A stretch of DNA of 64,000 nucleotides from Symsagittifera roscoffensis (taxonomy: Eukaryota; Xenacoelomorpha; Acoela; Convolutidae). A model generated the notes under the pieces. The model had not been told where the DNA came from. It worked only from the letters and a program-made list of their open reading frames with translations, and ran no database searches. The stretch covers positions 28,617,325 through 28,681,324 of the forward strand of contig NC_087071.1 of NCBI RefSeq assembly GCF_963678635.1, given 5' to 3'. The translations under genes were made by a program, and so were the position numbers. Shown piece after piece: positions 11,036-22,470 of this stretch (position 1 is its first letter; each line of letters begins with the position of its first letter).

Positions 11036-12189
11036 TAAAATGAAAAAAAGAGTTTTTTTTTTCTCATTTTTTCCCGGTTATTTTGTCAATTTTCAATTTT
11101 TATTTTTATTGATTACTGGCATCATATATCCCTACAACTTCCTTATTGTCTTCAATTGACTCCCGTTGATCAACTACATTACCACACCATAACGGGTTCT
11201 TAACTAGTAATCTTTGATGATTTTTTGGAGTTCTTAACTTTGAAAAGAAGTAAGAAATTCTCTTTAGCTAGTAAGTCAAAAAAGTGAAAATAAGGATGTA
11301 ATCTAGAAATTAAGAAGTTTTAAATTCTATGCGAATGAAGCCTTAGTGTTTTATTTTTGTTTGTAATTGCAGTCTTTTCCTGTGACTTTCATTCGTCACC
11401 ACTGAACGCTTCTAAAAAGTTTTTTGTACATTTGAGACTCGATATACTCCATGAAACTCGCAAGACTTCTGGTTGCATCATGATCAATTCTTGATTCAAT
11501 TCCTGGTCAGTTCCTAGTCTGCTTCACAAAGAAATTGAATCAAAAGAACACCCACTTCACACGAAATCAAAATGACTCCTGTTTGAAAAGGTAATTTCAA
11601 AAATCAAGGTTAAGATTAAAATAATTCTGAACTATAGTCTAATTAAGATCTGTATACAAGACTATAGAGAAGTATCGAGGTGTTACTGAGGTAAGAAATT
11701 GAGTTTTCAAGTTTTGACAAAACTGTAAAACTTGATTAATTTTTTTACGGACTCAGTGCATCAATGTATTGCATAGCGGTTAATGTTTGGGGTTTTTCCC
11801 ATTATAGCACTCCAGCAAAACACAATCTGTGATTCTGGTAAGCTCACTTGGTGGAGGCTAGACTACTTTTTTTGTTGTTGCCAGTTTAGTGGAGACCTTA
11901 ATTGAGAAAATTGGATTCTCAAACTCTTCTTTTAAGCTCAGAACTGCGATCTCAAACATATTTTAAAAATGCTTATAAAATTAGTTTTTAATTTCCCTAA
12001 TTATACAAAGTTTTTATACGAGAAGTTATAAAATAGCAATTTTTCCCAAAAAAAACTGCAAAAATTTAGAAAAATTGCCAATAAGAACAATGTCTTAGGT
12101 TTTTATAATGTAATCACTGATAAAAATTAGTATAAGGAATTTTTCTCTTGTATTTTCTTATTTGATTTAGTTCTTTTTTTCCAAAGAAA
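11036..12189. other. AT-rich sequence, no gene seen
   Basis: No recognisable coding exon, RNA gene or repeat boundary was found. Frames are short and A/T biased. Confidence 0.4.
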
Positions 12190-12456
12190 TCATTCTAGCT
12201 TGTAATAACACAATTGACCCATGTGAAAAATCCTTCCAGCCCCACACTTACATTGACCAAGTGAGCAATCTCTCCTAACAAGCAAAAAACAAGAAAAATT
12301 ATAAAAACCAGGTGAACAATTTCGCCCCTGAATCAGTTGGGGGATATTGTCACATAGTCCGCCCGTTTGATGAAATATCAAAGATAATTTTAAAATCAGT
12401 AATCGAGCTGGTATTTTTGAATGGAAACACAGAAGGAAAACTTGTAGCTTTTCCAT
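12190..12456 (-). CDS. Possible small secreted Cys-rich protein (EB/EGF-like), weak
   Basis: From an ATG at about 12454 the frame gives a Leu/Phe-rich N-terminus that could be a signal peptide, then about eight Cys in the last 55 residues, ending CSLGQCKCGAG...GQLC. This spacing resembles EB or EGF-like modules of secreted invertebrate proteins. A pyrimidine-rich stretch ending TTGCTTGTTAG lies inside the frame, so a very short intron (about 34 bp) could be present. No upstream exon was seen. It could be chance; what is visible is a Cys pattern and a hydrophobic start only. Confidence 0.3.
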   Translation of the reverse strand: MEKLQVFLLCFHSKIPARLLILKLSLIFHQTGGLCDNIPQLIQGRNCSPGFYNFSCFLLVRRDCSLGQCKCGAGRIFHMGQLCYYKLE

Positions 12457-12484
12457 TTTAGTCTCCAATACCCAATACTCACAT

Positions 12485-12610
12485 TATACTCAATTAAAGT
12501 ACCACAAAAACAAGGATAGCCAGTTTTTTTCCAAATAGCGCAGAACATTCGAACATTCTTACCACAGCGTTTTTCTCAGAGAAAAAATATATATTTACAA
12601 AGAAATTAAA
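12485..12610 (-). repeat. Dispersed repeat family, inverted partial copy
   Basis: ACAAGGATAGCC followed by AAATAGCGCAGAACATTCGAAC is the reverse complement of the right end of the repeat at 480-985. Only this end is clear. Confidence 0.45.
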
Positions 12611-14446
12611 TGAATTAAGAAATATTGAAAGCTATTTGAACTGTACCTTGAAATCTGCTGTTTTTGTCGAATTTTCTCCAAGAAATTAAATCATAAATCT
12701 CAACATCAACAAAAATTGTTGCATGAAAGACTGCAATAAAAATCCTAATAAAATGTAGGCTCAGTCAACTCTGCTGCACAGCAATTTCCAACTAATGGAT
12801 GTTTAGCCGGTTTTCCGGCAAATAAGGTGTCAATTTTACGACGACAACCGTTGTTGGTTACACTTTGACACAAAAACTCAGATTTTAAAAAAAAAAGTGA
12901 AAACGCCTAAAACAATTTAACATATGCTTTTCTGAGAAAAAACTTAAATTCATGCATCAATGTCAGCTAGCACGTGCCGATGAATAGTACTTATTGGCAA
13001 ACAGCATTAGGCAAAAGACACTCAGACGGGTTTGAAAGAGACAATCAGGCCGCAAAGGCTTCTGCTACTGTATAGAGCAAACTCTGCTGCTTCATAAACA
13101 AATTTCTACTTTTACCTGCTCTATGAAAAATCTCATGAGACATTCGTTTTTTTTTTAACAAAAAATACTGTTTTTGTTGCTTTTCGAAACACAAATCAGT
13201 TCGAAAAACGAGCAGATTTTTCTCAGAAAGCAAAAGAATAATTATAAGAGTCGCGGGTAGACTAATTTTTTTTGTGTTTTTGAGCGATCGACCAGTTTTT
13301 GTTGGAAGTTTAGTCGGGTAAAGCATAATTGTGTGTTTAGTTTTTGTAAAAAATTTGTACGTGTTTAACAATTGACAAATTCTGCCGTGTGATTGAAGTT
13401 CTACTTTATCTGTATCTGCTGCCGCTTCAAATTATTCTGCTCTATAAGCAAAACTGTGCGAACTCAACCGAATCTGCGAACAATGAAAAAACTGAATTTT
13501 CAATTAAGTAGGAACGTAGTACAAACGAAATTCAAGCTTACTAAGGCGCAGGCAAATTAATTACTGCATAAATATTCAATTTTCCGACCAAATTTCGATC
13601 TTTATTTTTGCTACACCCTTTGTCGGTTAGTGAAGTTTCTCACGTATGACAATATTATTTTACTGTCTAGATCAGACTCGTCATTGACCCATTATTACTC
13701 AAGACCTTCTGTTTTGTGATTGCGAAAGTAGTCACCACAAGAAATTGCGAAGCTCAGTCGGCATTACCAGTCAAGTTTTTCAAATAAATTTTCTCATTGA
13801 ATGAATCAAATGAAAAAAAAAATGGGAAAAAAACTAGATGTTTTGATCTTTTAAAGTTCAGTTGTATTTTCACCTGCGACCGTTTACTCTTAACCACTTT
13901 TAAACGACATCTAACCAACCAATAAAAAACACAGCTGGGGAAATTCGAAGCAGGAGGTACTGGAATAAACGGATAGGAAACATTCAATTCTGAGTTTTTT
14001 TTGCAAAAAAAAACAAAGCAGGCGCTCATTTTATCAACATAACAATTTTTCCGTATCAGTGGAGCTTGTTTTAAAGTACAAGAATAAAATAATTTCCTGT
14101 TGCTTTTTTGCCTAATTTATGTTGAATAAAAATCTTGCCGTTCAGTTTACTTCAGTTAAGTAAGCTGGAGAAAAAGTCAGCAAATATCGTGATTAGCATC
14201 CGTTGTTAATTTGTTTTCTATACAAGAAATTTATACTTAAATCAAAAACGCAAAAAATTAGGGCTGGAAAAATTCTCAGTTGCTAAAAAATACTACTCGA
14301 CTGAACATTTCAACAGAACATCCCACTTTTGATCCAAGTTAAGAACCTCGCTAAAGTTTTTTTGTTTCAACCGTTTTTGAGTTGATTTTCTTAATTGGCA
14401 GTTTAACGAAAATAGAAAAAGAGTTAAGGCATAGCTTATGCTTTAT
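12611..14446. other. AT-rich sequence, no gene seen
   Basis: Contains - strand open frames of about 90-110 codons (13045-13371, 13754-14029) that are Lys/Phe/Leu-rich, without domains, and are not bounded by clear splice sites. No feature is supported. Confidence 0.4.
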
Positions 14447-15012
14447 CCCGCGCCGAGCGCCCATGGTTCATAATCGATTATATTGTCACAATATGGTCAG
14501 TGACTATAAAATTACAAAATAATCGATTAAAATCCATTAAAAATGGGTTATAATCCTAATATTTTTATGTCAATATAATCCATTATAATCAATTATAATT
14601 GCTTATAATGGATGTTCTCGAGAGGTTAATCAGGAAACTTACAACTTTTTCAAAAATATCTGATTTCCTGTTTAGTGCAGTTTTTCACATCAAAGTATAT
14701 TTTTTTTGTCACTACTTTTTTAATTGATCTCAATGTACGCCTCCTGCCCTTTACTTTACCCTCACTTTTCTTTAAAACCCTCTCTGCTAGTTTAACACAA
14801 GAGCTATTTGCCTGCCCCGCCCTCCTCCCCCGTGGATAATAATCGACTATAATGGATTATAATGGATTTATTTTTCAAAAATCATCGATTATATGGCAAT
14901 ATAATCAATTTCGTCGTCTGAAGTTTACATTTTTAATCAACAATAATGGATTATTTTTGTTTCGTCGGGAATTCCTTATAATCTATTAGAATCGATGGGC
15001 GCTCGGTGTATG
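14447..15012. mobile_element. Palindromic ATAATCGATTATAATGG-rich element, copy 2
   Basis: Starts CCCGCGCCGAGCGCCCATGG and ends near GATGGGCGCTCGGTGTATG, so both ends carry inverted copies of CCGAGCGCCCAT. Its left end is the reverse complement of the right end of copy 1, so the two are in opposite orientation. It is shorter (about 566 bp) than copies 1 and 3 and lacks most of the G-tract block. It has no coding frame. Confidence 0.7.
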
Positions 15013-16224
15013 ATACGTCCGTGACAACGTCAAAAAAACCGTTTTTCATTTTTCAAGCAGCCTGTTTAGTCGCAAAATTCCTTTCATGCTAAAACAAACA
15101 AACTTTTATTCCGCAAGAGAATTCGTGCATGCAAATTTGTATGTTTGTCCAGAGGCAGCCGTGTCGCACAAAATAAAGGAAAATTTGAAAAAAGTTTTGT
15201 TTCAAGCTAGCAGTCCTAGCTTCAAGCTATTTTTTTTAATTTTAATTTCTTCAGGGTAAAATAAGTTTCAATTTTTTCAAAAGAAGTGACGATATTCAAC
15301 CACTAAAATTTTTAAAGTAGCAACTATCCTGGCCTTTTAAAAGCTTTGGGAATATTCCGTTCAATATTTGTTTTTTTCCGAAAATTGATTTGGTTGTTGT
15401 TTTTTGAAATATGATTGGTTTTTTCTTGGTTACCTTTGGACAAACAAAAAAAACACATAGAAACCATACTTTTCCTTTATGAAAAAAGAAGATAGTCGTA
15501 AGAACTTTTTTTTTCAGAAATAAGACTTATGCATTTCTATTTTTAAAAATCATGTCATTGTCGCGGAATTTTTCTAGCTCTATTAAAATGTATGGTATGA
15601 CTCAAAAGTGCCTCTTTCGTAAAGCGAATTCAAAATAATCGAATTTCATGACGAAAAAGTTACAAAGAAAGGTTTTGTCGTTTCGGACTTGCTCTTGCAA
15701 AACTTGCTCAAATTTTGTAACATTTCAGTCCGGATGGCTAAGTTTGCGCTGAGATAATAACTTCAGTCTTTTAAGTCTGATTTAATGTTCGATCGTTGTT
15801 TTAAATTTATGATTTTATTTGACTATAGAATTTACAGTGCAGATGGAACACCAGGAATTCGCCATGATAAAATCAGTCTTGTTTCATTTACGTTAAGTAC
15901 AGATTTTTCTGTTTCACGGCTCATAAATATAATTCAATGCTCACACGGACGGAAACTATTCTTTTTGTTATTTTTAAAAATTCGGTTTAGTGCTCGTGTG
16001 ATTTGGTTGAAATTATTTTAGACGAAATACGATTTCGATTTTCATAAAGATCATAAAATTAACAAGCAGTAATGTAACTCTTGGTCCTACAACAGAAAAG
16101 ACCTGATAATTTTTTGGATTGCGTTTACCAATTAAATTCAGTTATTGTCAATTGAACAACTTTCTCAAGTTTTTTGGCGTTTTATTATCAGAAACAATTT
16201 ATATACGTGTTATTGTTTCTTTCT
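15013..16224. other. Upstream region of the TRIM-like gene
   Basis: AT-rich sequence. A 78-codon frame at 15785-16021 shows no domain. The promoter of the TRIM-like gene should lie here, but no specific element can be pointed to with confidence. Confidence 0.35.
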
Positions 16225-16759
16225 ATGGCTTACAAGCTTGAAGACAATTCTTCTCAGTCGAGCAACGATTTACCAATTTGTCCCGTATGTACCGATTTTT
16301 TAGTAGATCCCTATCCATTGCCGTGCGGTCATTCGTTTTGCGGACCAGCTAAAAGCTGTTTGAAATTGCTACAACGACCTTCTGACATGGTAAAGTGTGC
16401 GATTTGTAAAAAAAAACATCGCTTGAATATCAATGAACTGAAACCATTGTATGGAATAAGAGAACATTTGCAGCAATGTTCATCGCAAATAGATGAATAC
16501 AAAAAAGAAATCGAAGAACTTAAACAAAAAGTGAAGACGGTTCAAAATCAACAATCATTCGAGCCACCTATTTGCTCACAAAAGTTATGCAAAAACGGGG
16601 CATCTTTTTGGTGCAAAGAATGTGAATTGGGAATATGCGACGACTGTTTAGAAGCAGATCATGATAAGCACTCGGTTGTGAGTTTCAAGAAGCACTTAAG
16701 ATGTGAAGTCGAGAAAAAGTTGACACGAGTCCGATCTTCAGCATTTTATGAAAAAAGAG
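16225..16759 (+). CDS. TRIM-like RING/B-box protein, exon 1
   Basis: Start chosen at the ATG at 16225 (MAYKLEDN). Residues 19-61 form a RING-type zinc finger: C19-x2-C22, C34-x-H36-x2-C39, C45, C58-x2-C61. The sixth ligand is shifted, C45 instead of the usual spacing of two after C39. Residues about 113-150 form a B-box type 2 (CSQKLC, WCKEC, CDDC, then His residues), with a coiled-coil start between (EIEELKQKVKTV) and after. RING-B-box-coiled-coil proteins are usually E3 ubiquitin ligases; that activity is inferred. The exon is taken to end at GAG|GTATAG (phase 1). If this donor is not used, the frame reads to a stop at 16833. No signal peptide is seen in this model, so a cytosolic protein is expected. 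Confidence 0.8.
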
Positions 16760-17122
16760 GTATAGTTTGTCATTTATGTTCCCTCGTACAACTAAAACAT
16801 GTAATTGATCATACTTCTACTCTACAAGTTTAACCCATAATTTCGCATAAATTTCTTTTAGTTTTACCTTGATAAAAAAACAACACTCAGTACAATAAAA
16901 GAGAGACTGGTTGCTGTGAAACTATCGAAGTGCAACCAGATATGAACTCATTTTAACATAGAAGCAAAACGGAGTTGGGCACCACTTGCGATGCAAAAAT
17001 GATTGATTGACTAAGTTTATCAGCAAATGAAATGACAAATCAAAAAATGAAAAAAAAAACTTCAAAAACTTTAAATTGTAAAAAAGGACACAAAAAGTTT
17101 CAGGTACGAATTTACCTACACC

Positions 17123-17484
17123 AAGTAGCGGATTTAAGGGGGGGGGGGGGAGACGGATTCAACCCCTGCCGACCGAAAGGGTCCCCTCTTTTTACTATTT
17201 TGAGATATCCGTTATTGGTGATGGACCCTAAATTTTTTCTGAAGGTGCCTTTGGCGCCAATATATACTAATTTTGAGGGGGAGCGCGCGCCAAAAAACGC
17301 GATTTTTTTATCAACATTTTCCAAAAAAAGCCTAAAAACGACTTTCTTGGCCTGCTTTCTGAAAAATTTGCCTGCGTTGCAGAAAATTTGGTCGAAATGG
17401 GGTCTTTATAGTGATATGGGAGAGCTCAGAAAATCAATTTGGTCGAGCTAAAAAAAAAAAGATAAAATCCTAGATCCGCGCCTG
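17123..17484 (+). mobile_element. hAT-type MITE, copy 1 (in TRIM-gene intron)
   Basis: A 362-bp element with imperfect terminal inverted repeats: left AGTAGCGGATTTA, right TAGATCCGCGCCTG. Inside are a G-run, CCGACCGAAAGGGTCCCC and GGCGCC landmarks shared with 24283-24575 and, inverted, 59263-59693. Flanking 8-mers CCTACACC and CCTGTACC are near-matching (two differences), which fits an aged 8-bp target duplication of the hAT superfamily. The exact first base is uncertain by one or two. Frames inside it are not genes. Confidence 0.75.
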
Positions 17485-17528
17485 CCTGTACCATTAGATA
17501 AATTATACAGAGCTATAAAAATGCTACA

Positions 17529-18171
17529 GTGAAACCGAACCTTTCTTTGCAACCTAAGCCGATAAAAATCAGCAGACACGAAAGATTTAAGAAACACAAA
17601 ACATCTAGAAAACAAAAAATTTTTTTAGTTATGAACAGATCCCAACTGGAATCGAACTTCGGGGATTTATTGTCTCAAACATTGGTGTTACCACATCACC
17701 AAACAAACAAATCACTCTTTGAATTTATAAAAAAGTTTCAAGAAAATTTAATGAACAGCAGGAAAAAACCAAAAATTAGCAAAAAAGAAGGCATAACTTC
17801 TTGGAACCAAAATTGTTGCCCAAAACCGCAATCACTGGAGTGTTTTGTAATCTGAGTTTGAAAAAAGCCCAAATTTTAGTTATACTTGGCGCTGCGGAAA
17901 CACTAACAGACGTACAGAAGTCCGATAAACATACAGAAGTCCGAAAACTTTCCGCATACAAAAAACTGGTTCTGGCCAGATTCCCGCTGTTGACCTTTGT
18001 ATTTGTAAGCCTTAGTTCTTTGCCACATGCGCAAATTAACGTCTGACTTTTGATTTCATATGAAGCAAAAGTAAAAGTGATTCTGTTAAACCAGTTGATA
18101 ACCCGAAAAAAAGACGCAAACGTAATCATCACAAGCGTAAAAATAATGAAGTTTAGTTTCTAATTTACTAA
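17529..18171 (+). pseudogene. Unassigned Lys-rich coding-like remnant in TRIM-gene intron
   Basis: Frame 17529-17855 (basic, KPIKISRHERFKKHKTSRKQ start) overlaps frame 17801-18046, and a third frame ends 18171 with a strongly basic tail (KKRRKRNHHKRKNNEV). Together they look like one basic protein broken by frameshifts, but no domain is recognised. It lies inside the intron of the TRIM-like gene on the same strand. It could be a retro-inserted copy, an alternative exon, or chance. Confidence 0.25.
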
Positions 18172-18599
18172 AACTTGCGTTTTATAATTTTCCTTTTACC
18201 TTGAATATCAAAAAATCAACTTGTCATACTATTCTAAGATGAGTAGCAATTTTTCAATTAAGAATGTTTTTTTTATACATTTCAATAATTTTAGAGGTTA
18301 CCGTTGAACCATTAAATAATTTTATAAGCTTCAATGTAAAACAAGCGTTTTTTGTTTCGGAAAGAGAACAATTTTTTGCTTTGAACAAAAGCGAGTCACA
18401 CAGCGCTTATAGTATGGGATCTGTATGAATAGCTTTTTTCATAGAAAAATAGTAAGGAACTGTGTGACTAGGATTTTTGCATAAGGCGGTCAAAACGGGA
18501 ATTTGTTTCTTTTTTGCTTTTTGATTTTTTTTGCAAAATCGATTGTATCACAATTAACACTAAAATTTCGATCAACAAAAAACTTAGATAATATTTGTC

Positions 18600-18960
18600 T
18601 GTTAAAACCCCGCTAAAACTGGACTTGTTTATGGTCTACATGGTCTGAATCGGAATTTTTTTGGTCCACACAATCTGAGGGTAGATTTTTCCAATCCACA
18701 CAGTCTAAACAGGGTTTCCTTTGGTTGGTCCACGCTCTCTGAGATTAGATTTTTTCGGTCCACACGGTCTGAGTGTCAATTCCCTCTATCAAATCGGTCT
18801 GAACCAAATACGTTTGGTCAACACGGTCTAAAAAGAAATTCCGTGGTCCACACGGTCTAAACACGACATTTCTGGTCCACACGCTCTGAACATACCCATC
18901 TGTGGTCCCAACGGTCCGAACATGCTAGATTGCGGTCCACACAGTCTGAACATAAAACCA
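18600..18960 (+). repeat. About 31-bp minisatellite, GGTCCACACGGTCTGAAC
   Basis: About 11 imperfect copies of GGTCCACACGGTCTGAAC plus a variable 12-15 bp spacer, e.g. at 18630, 18662, 18758, 18817, 18843, 18871, 18903 and 18936. Spacing averages about 31 bp. It lies in the inferred intron of the TRIM-like gene. Confidence 0.8.
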
Positions 18961-19906
18961 CGATCAGGCAACCGATCAAAATACATTAGAACATGTGACC
19001 GGTTATTATTAGATTGTGACCGGTTATTAATCCAAACGTTAGCAAAGTAGGTTTGAACAGTTGCCCAAGAGAGACTCTGACTCTAAAGAGAAAATAGCTG
19101 CTATCAAAAATCATTTCTTGAGTATTTCAAGAAAGAGTTTGCCTTGAAGTTCAGAAATCAGTCGTGTTTGACTTTTAAAAGTTCTGAAACATTCTATAAG
19201 CTAGCGACTGTTCGAAGCGAAAACACTGAAAACTTCTAAAAAATTTTTAAAGCGCAAATATCTGGAAACTTTGGAGCAATGAAAGTGGTTTTACTATAAA
19301 ATTTAACACTAAAAATTTTTTCTTGATAGGTTGGTTGTAGATACTTAAAATTTTGAAAACCCAATGCAAATGCGTAACCTCGTGATTAATTTATTCATTA
19401 ACAGTGTAAGATCACAAAAAGCATGACGACTAAACTTGTCACGAAAAACATGACGAAAATGAAGTTATTTGAAAACTGTGAATATCAACTAAAATGGTAA
19501 AAGGTTTGTGATGAAAACTAACTTCGCCCGGTTTAAAGCTGATTCAAAACTTTGTATATCTAACATTCTCAAACTCGAAATTCGGATAAAAAAAATGCTA
19601 CGCTTTCAATTCAACGAGAAGCAAAAGCGTCTATACGTTGTTTAACCAATTTTGATGCTTAGACTTATTATTTGAGCTCTAATTTTCTTTAACTTCTCAA
19701 AAAACTTGAAATCGGGTAGAAACTTGTTTTCGGGTATATTTTTAATGGTACTTGATTTTGCATGGAAAACAAAAAAAGAGAAAACTAAAACACTACTTGA
19801 GCACAAAAATCCTACCCATTCTTAATGGTCGGAACAATAAATAAACTTAAACGATTCTATTATCCCAACTTTCGTTTTATATGATAGACATTTTTTTTCA
19901 TTTCAG

Positions 19907-20634
19907 GGGACGATCTTTTGGTCAAGCTTGAAACGAAGATCAATCAAATCAACCAAGATCTTGTTAAGAATCGAACGCTAGAGACCCAAGTGAAAGCAAT
20001 CAAAGGTATCACCGATGACCTTAATAACAACTTAGATGATCTTGATAATTTTGCGACAGGCGATGCCGATTGTTCTTTCGAAAAAGTTCAAAATTTCTTG
20101 ACAAAGTACGGCGAGTACCCTGAAATTGGTATGGAAGAAACTCAACAAGTTACATTGGTTAATTCTGCAACATCCAACAATGCGCAAACTTTTTGGAATC
20201 GCGAGTTTAGCAATCATTTCGGACAATCAAGTTGTGCAAAAAATAATTGGAAATCTTGGACAATAGAACAAATACGGTGTAATTTGAGAAACACCGTCTA
20301 CGATTTTAACAAAATATTTTGGTCTTGGCCATTTTATTTTGGCAGTTCTGTTTGCAAAGTTGGACTTTCCAAGGAAGAATGCAAACTCGTGGCCAATTTT
20401 CCGATACTGAACTTTCATTTCCAGTCATCAAACCAAGTCTACCAAACTAATCCAGAAACTATGAAAGTTGGTGTCCTTAACCGGGTTACTTTGAAGCCAC
20501 ACTTCGAGAGTCGAGTTAATGGAAGTACTCGGGAGTCTATTGTACATTCCGTCAGATTTGCGCTCTTGTTCAGCCCAGATTTGAGTTGGCTGGATAACCA
20601 AGGCAACCTGATTATTTATTTCAAAGATTGCTAA
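19907..20634 (+). CDS. TRIM-like RING/B-box protein, last exon
   Basis: A pyrimidine-rich acceptor (TTTTTTTTCATTTCAG) precedes 19907. The exon starts with two bases that complete a codon left by the phase-1 donor at 16759, so joining them gives one 420-residue protein. The first part (DDLLVKLETKINQINQDL ... DDLDNF) is a coiled coil, continuing the helix after the B-box. The remaining 160 residues are rich in Trp, Phe and Asn with several Cys and do not match a C-terminal TRIM domain I recognise (not SPRY, not NHL). The stop is TAA at 20632. A degraded copy of this exon follows at 21888. Confidence 0.7.
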
Positions 20635-21887
20635 AATCTTTAATAGCTATTAATTGATAGTTTAAATAATTCAATTCCTGGCTCTTATGTACTAAAGGGC
20701 TCAAAACTAGTTTTTCTACAACTTTCTGAACTCAAAGTAATAAGGTTGAATCTGATTGGCTGCTCAGACACTCAAATTCAAACAACATGGTCCGGCGTTT
20801 CAATTAAATTTTCAAGCAGATGAATTTGTTGCCCGAAATTACCAGAGTTATAGAACTGTTATTCTGCTGAAGCCATTTTACGAAACTTTTCTTGTCCGGG
20901 AAAAATTTCCCAACTACTAGAAATTTATTTTTAGACAAAAATTCACGTCTTGGCAATTTCGGCTAATACATTTATCTGCTAGAATTTTAGATTGAATTAT
21001 CTGAACAAAATGTTTGAATAAGCTTGGCTAACTTTAGCTGATCAGATTCAAAAGCATAAGTATTAAGTTTTTTGATTCTGGCATATTTCTTCAGTTTATA
21101 TCGTAAAACTTTGATTGAAATAACTGAATATTCAAATCTCAACTGTTTTTAAAAGCAGTAGTTTCAGATTTAGAAACCAATAAAAGTCACGAATGCGATA
21201 ACTCAGATCACAACTTTATGAAACTACGCAAAATAGAAAGTCAGGAACTTTGTCGTTTCATTGTGGCCAATTGTGGCCGATTCATCCATGTGACAAAAAT
21301 ATTTGCTTTAAAATTGTTTTATTTTGAGTTATTTGTAGTAAAACCTTATTTCATTTTAATAAAAACGAAAATTAGAAATTGTGAAAAAGTATCGGAAAAC
21401 AAGCTTCACAATTCTGAAACTCAAATGTGCGAATCAGAAAACTTTTTAGCCATCGCTTTCTCCAAAAAAATGGAAAATTTTAAATAAAGACACGCGCCAT
21501 TTCAAAATTCGAATAAAGCAATGGTACGCATTTGATTCAATGTTATGCAATTGCGTCTATGCATTGCTTAGACAATTTTATGATGCTTAAATTTTTTTTT
21601 GATTCTAAATTTTTTTAAATTCTCAAAAACTTGTTTTCGGGTATGTTTTAGTTTTTTTTGTTTTCTATGCAAAATCAAGTACTAGACATAATAAAGAATA
21701 TCAATATTTCATTTCTGGTACTTGATTTTGTATGTAAAACAAAGCAAAGAAAAAACTAAAACACACTCGACAACAAAATTTAATCCATCTTAAATGGTAG
21801 GAATATTAACATCTTGTAAGTAAGAAGCTTACAAGATTTTATTAATTCCGTTTATTTTTGTGTCTGTTTTTTTTATTTCAGGAGACG
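20635..21887. other. 3' flank of TRIM gene and duplicated intron end
   Basis: The part from about 21541 to 21887 parallels the intron end upstream of the TRIM last exon (about 19610-19906), showing that the duplication included intron sequence. Frame 21218-21487 has no domain. No other gene is seen. Confidence 0.5.
21640..21770. repeat. Imperfect palindrome
   Basis: TTTTAGTTTTTTTTGTTTTC...CAAAATCAAGTAC is mirrored as GTACTTGATTTTGTATG...AAAAAACTAAAA, with a centre near 21700. This can form a hairpin of about 60 bp per arm. One arm matches the dispersed repeat word at 535. Confidence 0.6.
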
Positions 21888-22470
21888 AACTTCTGGGTCA
21901 AGTTTGAAACGAAGATCAATCAAATCAAACAAGATATTGTTAGACGACTTTCATAACAACTTAGATGACCTTGAGAAATTTGCAATAGGTCATGCCAATT
22001 GTTCTTTCAAAAAAAAATGAAATTTTCTTGATAAAATACGGCGAGTACCCTGAAATCTAATGGTGAGGCTGGCAATCAATTTTAGGATTCACGTTGTTTA
22101 AAAAATTATTGAAGTTTACGATTTAAGATTTTAAATTAGTTTAAATCTTAAAAAATCTTGGCCATTTTATTTCGACAGTTCTGTTTGCAAGGTCGGACTT
22201 TCCAAGACACACAGTAACACTGGCCAATTTATCGTTACTGAATTTTCATTTCCAGTCTTCAAAGCTTGTCTACCAAGCAAATCCAGAAATTGTGAAAGTT
22301 GGTGTCCTTAACCCGGTTACTCTGAAGCCACACTTCGAGAGAAGAATTAAAGGAAGTAATTAGGAATCTTTTATATATTCCGGCGGATGGGCGCTCTTGA
22401 TCAGCCCAGATGTAAATTGGCTGGATGAACAAGGCAATACAGTGTATATTTCAAAGATTGCTAAAATCAT
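21888..22470 (+). pseudogene. Decayed second copy of TRIM-like last exon
   Basis: Begins after TTTTTTTATTTCAG with GAGACGAACTTCTGGGTCAAG, matching the start of the exon at 19907, and keeps its order of segments (GAAACGAAGATCAATCAAATC, TACGGCGAGTACCCTGAAA, GGCCATTTTATTTCGACAGTTCTG, GAAAGTTGGTGTCC) to about 22470. Frameshifts, in-frame stops and a deletion around 22080-22140 make it non-coding. No RING/B-box exon copy was seen upstream, so only the 3' part was duplicated. Confidence 0.85.
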
